A DNA stretch of 64,000 nucleotides from Bradyrhizobium sp. RD5-C2 (GTDB lineage: Bacteria > Pseudomonadota > Alphaproteobacteria > Rhizobiales > Xanthobacteraceae): the NCBI RefSeq assembly GCF_019972155.1, contig NZ_BOVL01000007.1, positions 186,001 to 250,000 of the forward strand, given 5' to 3'. Within the stretch, counting starts at the first letter, position 1. The number at the start of each line of letters is the position of its first letter. Shown here piece after piece: positions 60,570-64,000 of the stretch. The position numbers and the translations under genes were made by a program. The notes beneath the pieces were generated by a model. It did not search any database, was not told the origin of the DNA, and saw only the letters and a program-made list of their open reading frames with translations.

Positions 60570-61802
60570 ATGCCCCTGTTGCAGGTCCTGCGTCCCACGC
60601 TTCCCATTCTGATCGGCGCCTCCATCATGCTCACGCTGAGCATGGGGCTGCGGCAGAGCCTTGGCATCTTCATGCAGCCGCTGACGCACGACATCGGGAT
60701 TTCGGTGTCGCATTTTACGTTGGCGCTGGCCGTGCAGAACCTGGCCTGGGGCTTCCTGCAGCCGTTCGCGGGCGCGATGACGGTGCGCTACGGCTTCCGC
60801 CCGATCATGGTGGTCGGTGCGCTGGCCTACATCGCGGGCCTCGTGCTGATGACGACGGCGCATGGCCTCGTCGCCATCATGATCGGCGCCGGTGTGCTGA
60901 TCGGCCTTTCGCTCGCCTGCACCGCGAATGCGATCGCGATGTCGGTCGCGGCGCGCGCGGTGTCGGAGACGGTGCGCTCGACCGTGCTCGGGATGGTCTC
61001 GGCCGCGGGCTCGCTCGGTGCACTGCTGTCGGCGCCGATCGGCCAGATGCTCAATGAAGGGTTCGGCTGGCGCGTCGGGCTTGCCGGATTCGTCATCCTG
61101 TCGATCGGGATGATTCCAGCCGCGTTGTACGCCGGTCGCGTCGACAAGATTCCGCTGCCGAAGCCCGCGGCCGATGATATCGGCAACGCCACGGCGGCGA
61201 CCGCGGCCAAGACCGCGTTCGGCAACGCGTCGTTCGTGGTGATGACCTGCGCTTACATGGTCTGCGGCATGCAGCTCGTCTTCCTCACCACGCATCTGCC
61301 GTCGTATCTGGCGATCTGCGGGCTCGATCCGATGCTGAGCGCGCAGACGCTCGGCATGATCGGCGGCTTCAACGTGCTGGGCTCGCTGTTCTTCGGCTGG
61401 GCCGGCCAGCGCTGGAACAAGCTCGCGCTGCTTGGTGGCATCTACATCCTGCGCTCGCTGGCGCTCGCCTGGTACTTCATGCTGCCGGCAACGCCGGGCT
61501 CGACCTTGCTGTTCGGTGCCATCATGGGCTTCCTCTGGATGGGCGTCGGTCCGCTGGTCGCGGGCGCGGTGGCCGAGATGTTCGGTCTGCGCTGGCAGGC
61601 GATGATCCAGGGCCTTGCCTTCATGAGCCACCAGGTCGGCAGCTTCCTCGGCGCTTATGGCGGAGGGGTGATCTACGACTCGCTCGGCTCCTACACCATG
61701 GCCTGGCGGATCGGCGTCGCGCTCGGTCTTGCCGGCGGCATCATCCAGGTCGCGTTCGCGCTGATCCGGCCAGCGCAGCCGCCATTGCTCAAGACCGCTT
61801 AG
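60570..61802 (+). CDS. MFS transporter
   Basis: 410-residue 12-helix major-facilitator permease. G-L-R-Q-S-L-G-I-F-M-Q-P follows the first helix; the helix 2-3 loop has G-A-M-T-V-R-Y-G-F-R-P, and the helix 5 region has A-A-G-S-L-G-A-L-L-S-A-P-I-G. It resembles oxalate/formate-antiporter-type or cyanate-type permeases. Start ATG 60570 after GGGAGA. Regulated probably by the divergent TetR repressor. A long terminator hairpin follows. Confidence 0.88.
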   Translation: MPLLQVLRPTLPILIGASIMLTLSMGLRQSLGIFMQPLTHDIGISVSHFTLALAVQNLAWGFLQPFAGAMTVRYGFRPIMVVGALAYIAGLVLMTTAHGLVAIMIGAGVLIGLSLACTANAIAMSVAARAVSETVRSTVLGMVSAAGSLGALLSAPIGQMLNEGFGWRVGLAGFVILSIGMIPAALYAGRVDKIPLPKPAADDIGNATAATAAKTAFGNASFVVMTCAYMVCGMQLVFLTTHLPSYLAICGLDPMLSAQTLGMIGGFNVLGSLFFGWAGQRWNKLALLGGIYILRSLALAWYFMLPATPGSTLLFGAIMGFLWMGVGPLVAGAVAEMFGLRWQAMIQGLAFMSHQVGSFLGAYGGGVIYDSLGSYTMAWRIGVALGLAGGIIQVAFALIRPAQPPLLKTA

Positions 61803-61814
61803 CTTCCGATTCCG

Positions 61815-61868
61815 GCGACCGGCGACTGCCCCATGCGAGGGCAGTCGCCGGTCGCTGCCTATTTTTCC
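61815..61868 (+). terminator. Long-stem terminator after the MFS gene
   Basis: A perfect 17-bp stem (61815-61831 with 61839-61855, 7-base loop), followed five bases later by ATTTTTCC. It lies 12 bp after the MFS stop. Confidence 0.75.
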
Positions 61869-61967
61869 ATCGATCGTTTGCTCCTGGAACGTGCAATGGA
61901 GCGCGAAGCCGTTCCGGCCGCAGATCGAAGTAGCAGTGCTTTCAAAACGTTACGCGGTACGCGTTCG

Positions 61968-61984
61968 TGGCACGAATCTTGTTT
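61968..61984 (+). promoter_or_regulatory. Sigma54 (RpoN) -24/-12 promoter for amtB
   Basis: TGGCACG-AATC-TTGTTT matches the sigma54 consensus TGGCAC-N5-TTGCW except for T in place of C in the -12 element. It lies about 250 bp upstream of the amtB ATG. Ammonium transporter operons are classical NtrC/sigma54 targets; an NtrC site is not clear by eye. Confidence 0.6.
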
Positions 61985-62058
61985 CAATTTGGCTAGAAAT
62001 CGTGCCGGAACCTGTCGTTGAGGTTCCGGCCTGGGGACCCATGGGAAGGGCTGGCCGC

Positions 62059-62223
62059 GATGAGGCTAGTCGCCGTCATTCTCCAGCCATCCGCGCACCA
62101 CGGCCTTCGCCGCGCCGCCGAGCAGCAGGCCCTTGTGCCTCGCGTCCGGTCTGACGCCGCGACGACTTCGGCGCCGACGCGCGGAACGCGCTGCATCCAT
62201 TCCGAACACCGATGTTTCTTGTG
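62059..62223 (+). pseudogene. Possible glnK (PII) remnant
   Basis: The ATG at 62059 opens a 54-codon frame reading M-R-L-V-A-V-I-L-Q-P, like the PII start M-K-L-V-x-A-I-I-K-P (five identities, three conservative changes in ten). It then loses all PII character: no G-Y-G or T-loop follows. The position directly before amtB is where glnK normally sits. This could be a decayed gene or chance. Confidence 0.25.
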
Positions 62224-62234
62224 ATGGGAGGACG

Positions 62235-63632
62235 ATGATGGAGTCTGCGACATACACGCGCCCGAAGCTCGTGAGAATCGTGGTTGCTTTGCTGGGAGTG
62301 GCGTTTCTTTGCCTGTTGTTCAGCAACCTTGCGCTGGCTGAGGATGCGGCGGCGCCGCCGGCCTGCGGCGGCAAGATCCTCGAGAAGTGCACGCCGAATT
62401 CCGGCGACACCGCCTGGATGCTCACGTCAGTCGCGCTCGTCCTGATGATGACGATCCCGGGGCTCGGCCTGTTCTATGGCGGCATGGTGCGCAAGAAGAA
62501 TGTGGGCGACACCGTGATGACCAGCTTCGCCGTGACCTGCCTGGTCACGATCCTGTTTGCCGTCGTCACCTACAGCCTGGCGTTTCGTGCCGGCACGCCG
62601 TTCATCGGCGGTCTGGATCGCCTGTTCCTCAAGGACATTCTGAGCGACATCGGCAAGGGTGGCATCGGTAATCCCAATCCACTCGCCGCGACCATTCCTG
62701 AGTCCGTCTACATCTGCTTCCAGATGACGTTCGCCATCATCACGCCGGCGCTGATTGCCGGCGCGTTTGCCGAGCGGATGAAGTTCTCGGCGATGCTCTG
62801 GTTCATCGGGCTGTGGGCGATCTTCGTGTATGCCCCGATCGCGCACTGGGTCTGGGGGCCCGACGGGATCTTCTCGGCGGGCAACGACGCTGCGTATGTC
62901 AAGGTTCTCGATTTCGCCGGCGGCACGGTGGTGCACATCAATGCCGGGGTGGCGGGCCTGATGTGCGCCATCATGCTCGGCAAGCGCGTCGAGACCGGGC
63001 CGGCGCACAACATGGTGCTGACCTTCATCGGCGCCTCGCTGCTGTGGGTCGGCTGGTTCGGCTTCAACGCCGGCTCCGCCGTCACCGCCGGAATGCAGGC
63101 GGGCATGGCCATGCTGGTGACCCAGATCGCGACCGCAGTGGCGGGCTTCACCTGGATGCTGGTGGAGTGGGCGTTGAAGGGCAAGCCGACCGTCGTCGGC
63201 ATCTGCTCGGGGGCCGTTGCGGGCCTCGTCGCGATCACGCCGGCCTCCGGTTTCGTCGGGCCGGTCGGCGCGTTTGCGATCGGCATCGCCGCCGGCGTCT
63301 GCTGCTACTGGGGATGCACCGGCTTGAAGCGCATGTTCAGCTACGATGACGCGCTGGACTGCTTCGGTGTCCATGCCCTCGGCGGCATCGTCGGGGCGCT
63401 GCTGACCGGGGTGTTCGCGGTCGAGCAGTATGGTGGTACGGCCGGCGTTCTGGAGGGAAATCCCGGGCAGTTCATCAATCAATGCATCGGCGTCGCGACG
63501 GTTTTCGTGTATGATGCCGTCGTGAGCCTGATCATCCTGTTCGTGATCAATCTCTTCGTCGGGCTTCGCGTGACGCGCGACATCGAGCGCGAAGGGTTGG
63601 ATCTGGCACTGCACGGCGAGGTCGTGCAGTAG
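62235..63632 (+). CDS. amtB: Ammonium transporter AmtB
   Basis: 465-residue trimeric inner-membrane ammonium channel. An N-terminal signal-like segment (about 12-35, cleavage near A-L-A-E) precedes eleven helices. Family features: G-L-G-L-F-Y-G-G-M-V-R-K-K-N near 75-88, the twin pore histidines (A-H-W-V-W-G around 198 and G-V-H-A-L-G-G around 390), and D-D-A-L-D-C-F-G. Start ATG 62235 with GGGAGG upstream. It usually forms an operon with glnK, here apparently missing. A small membrane-peptide gene follows. Confidence 0.93.
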   Translation: MMESATYTRPKLVRIVVALLGVAFLCLLFSNLALAEDAAAPPACGGKILEKCTPNSGDTAWMLTSVALVLMMTIPGLGLFYGGMVRKKNVGDTVMTSFAVTCLVTILFAVVTYSLAFRAGTPFIGGLDRLFLKDILSDIGKGGIGNPNPLAATIPESVYICFQMTFAIITPALIAGAFAERMKFSAMLWFIGLWAIFVYAPIAHWVWGPDGIFSAGNDAAYVKVLDFAGGTVVHINAGVAGLMCAIMLGKRVETGPAHNMVLTFIGASLLWVGWFGFNAGSAVTAGMQAGMAMLVTQIATAVAGFTWMLVEWALKGKPTVVGICSGAVAGLVAITPASGFVGPVGAFAIGIAAGVCCYWGCTGLKRMFSYDDALDCFGVHALGGIVGALLTGVFAVEQYGGTAGVLEGNPGQFINQCIGVATVFVYDAVVSLIILFVINLFVGLRVTRDIEREGLDLALHGEVVQ

Positions 63633-63645
63633 ACTTGGCGGCATT

Positions 63646-63677
63646 CCGCGCAAGCCGGCGATCGCCGGCTGGCGCGG
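63646..63677. terminator. Near-perfect palindrome downstream of amtB
   Basis: 32 bp: CCGCGC, one unpaired base, an 18-bp perfect palindrome AGCCGGCGATCGCCGGCT (63653-63670), one unpaired base, GCGCGG. It is 13 bp after the amtB stop. No T tract follows, so it may slow or attenuate transcription or protect the mRNA rather than terminate. Confidence 0.5.
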
Positions 63678-63701
63678 ATCAAAGCTGTTCGAGGTGATCC
63701 G

Positions 63702-63830
63702 ATGAACTGGTTCTATTGGAACACAGCGTGGTCGCTGTTCTTCAGCCTCATTTGGTTCATGACCATCACACACAATCCGGATGCGCGTATCGCTGACGCG
63801 CATCTGCGCGATGAGGCGTTCAAGGGCTAG
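63702..63830 (+). CDS. Small membrane peptide, 42 residues
   Basis: Short ORF with a ribosome site GAGGTG 6 bases before ATG. The product M-N-W-F-Y-W-N-T-A-W has an aromatic-rich start, one transmembrane helix (about 8-22: W-S-L-F-F-S-L-I-W-F-M-T-I) and a charged polar tail ending R-D-E-A-F-K-G. Composition and ribosome site are typical of real small membrane proteins. It lies 69 bp after amtB and could be cotranscribed; its last 4 bases overlap the end of the convergent reverse-strand gene. No family recognised. Confidence 0.55.
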   Translation: MNWFYWNTAWSLFFSLIWFMTITHNPDARIADAHLRDEAFKG

Positions 63831-64000
63831 CTCCGGTAGTAGCGCCACATCCTGAGGAACGTCCGGTGGATTTCGTCGGGCGTCCGATCGAATGGCTCGA
63901 GACTGACGCGGACCACGCCGCGGTGGTCCATGCGCCACGGCAAGCGCATCAAGAGCCGATAGGCCGGCCGCGTGCGCCAATCCGCCACCAGCGCGCTGCC
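63827..64000 (-). CDS. C-terminal part of an unrecognised protein, 5' end outside window
   Basis: Reverse-strand frame open from the window edge to a TAG at 63827-63829. The visible 57 residues include D-W-R-T-R-P-A-Y-R-L-L-M-R-L-P-W-R, then V-V-R-V-S-L-E-P-F-D-R-T-P and a helical end F-L-R-M-W-R-Y-Y-R-S. The even, gene-like composition and conserved-looking end make it convincing as the 3' end of a gene, but I cannot assign a family. Confidence 0.6.
   Translation of the reverse strand, partial: GSALVADWRTRPAYRLLMRLPWRMDHRGVVRVSLEPFDRTPDEIHRTFLRMWRYYRS

Larger units (their letters stand above)
61803..62234. other. Gap of 432 bp before amtB
   Basis: Contains, in order, a terminator for the MFS gene, a sigma54-type promoter and a short frame with a PII-like start, each listed separately. 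Otherwise no gene is recognised. Confidence 0.55.

Noticed and set aside
61993-62253. Reverse-strand frames before amtB with A-R-H-K-G-L-L-L-G-G-A-A-K-A-V-V-R-G-W-L
   Set aside because: The segment looks like the end of a small protein, but the frame has no plausible start and crosses the amtB ribosome site; it is probably antisense noise or a remnant too short to name.

Overview
The window is a high-GC, gene-dense chromosomal segment of an alphaproteobacterium of the Hyphomicrobiales, most likely Bradyrhizobium or a close relative. The evidence is the ParA-type division regulator MipZ, the DivK-PleD pair, EipB, DUF1489, DUF599 and DUF3572 proteins, a phasin with PhaR-like operators, and many copies of palindromic intergenic repeats typical of this group. 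I see no rRNA, tRNA, CRISPR array, insertion sequence or phage gene. The first gene (major facilitator permease) and the last (reverse strand, unrecognised) run off the edges.

Layout. 1-5.8 kb: catabolic operon with a permease, two Asp/Glu-racemase-fold enzymes, a GntR/FCD regulator, a hydantoinase/dihydropyrimidinase and an alpha/beta hydrolase. 5.8-8.1 kb: NTF2-like protein, and an SDR divergent from an AraC regulator. 8.2-11.4 kb: secreted phosphoesterase and di-heme peroxidase behind a PHO-box-like site. 11.4-19.3 kb: aldo/keto reductase, TolA/TonB-like protein, DUF599, GST, YidB-like, several hypotheticals and panC. 19.5-28.2 kb: mipZ, a decayed twin-arginine protein, MDR dehydrogenase/XRE pair, membrane-anchored hydrolase, VWA protein, DUF302, J-domain protein and a DacC-type carboxypeptidase with a SPOR domain. 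28.5-34.4 kb: phasin, an orphan TadG-like protein, clpS-clpA. 34.5-43.3 kb: DHA2 exporter, PilZ protein, an aldoxime-nitrile module (AraC, nitrilase, aldoxime dehydratase), a LysR/SBF-transporter pair and a cysteine-form selenoprotein-B-like protein. 43.3-54.1 kb: lytic transglycosylase, AzlCD, Bug-type binding protein, TrmO, HIT, GNAT-like, GDPD, two RidA proteins, EipB, DinB and DUF3572. 54.3-64 kb: divK-pleD, IclR/sulfatase, serine hydrolase, TetR/MFS and a sigma54-type promoter ahead of amtB.

Themes. Much of the window consists of small regulator-plus-enzyme modules for scavenging organic nitrogen or xenobiotics (hydantoin-like amides, aldoximes/nitriles, ammonium), set between core genes. 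Several divergent regulator gaps contain clean inverted repeats that look like operators. The gaps between genes also hold at least five families of 47-122 bp palindromic elements; most begin GTC(A/G)T and end with its complement.

Points most worth follow-up: a hydantoin-racemase homologue that has lost both catalytic cysteines, next to an arylmalonate-decarboxylase-like protein with a single catalytic cysteine; the aldoxime-nitrile module; the CxxC selenoprotein-B homologue; a possible PhaR regulon linking the phasin and a lipase-like hydrolase; a degraded PII-like start just before amtB; and a 42-residue membrane peptide downstream of amtB. All functional statements are from reading the sequence; no database search was run.
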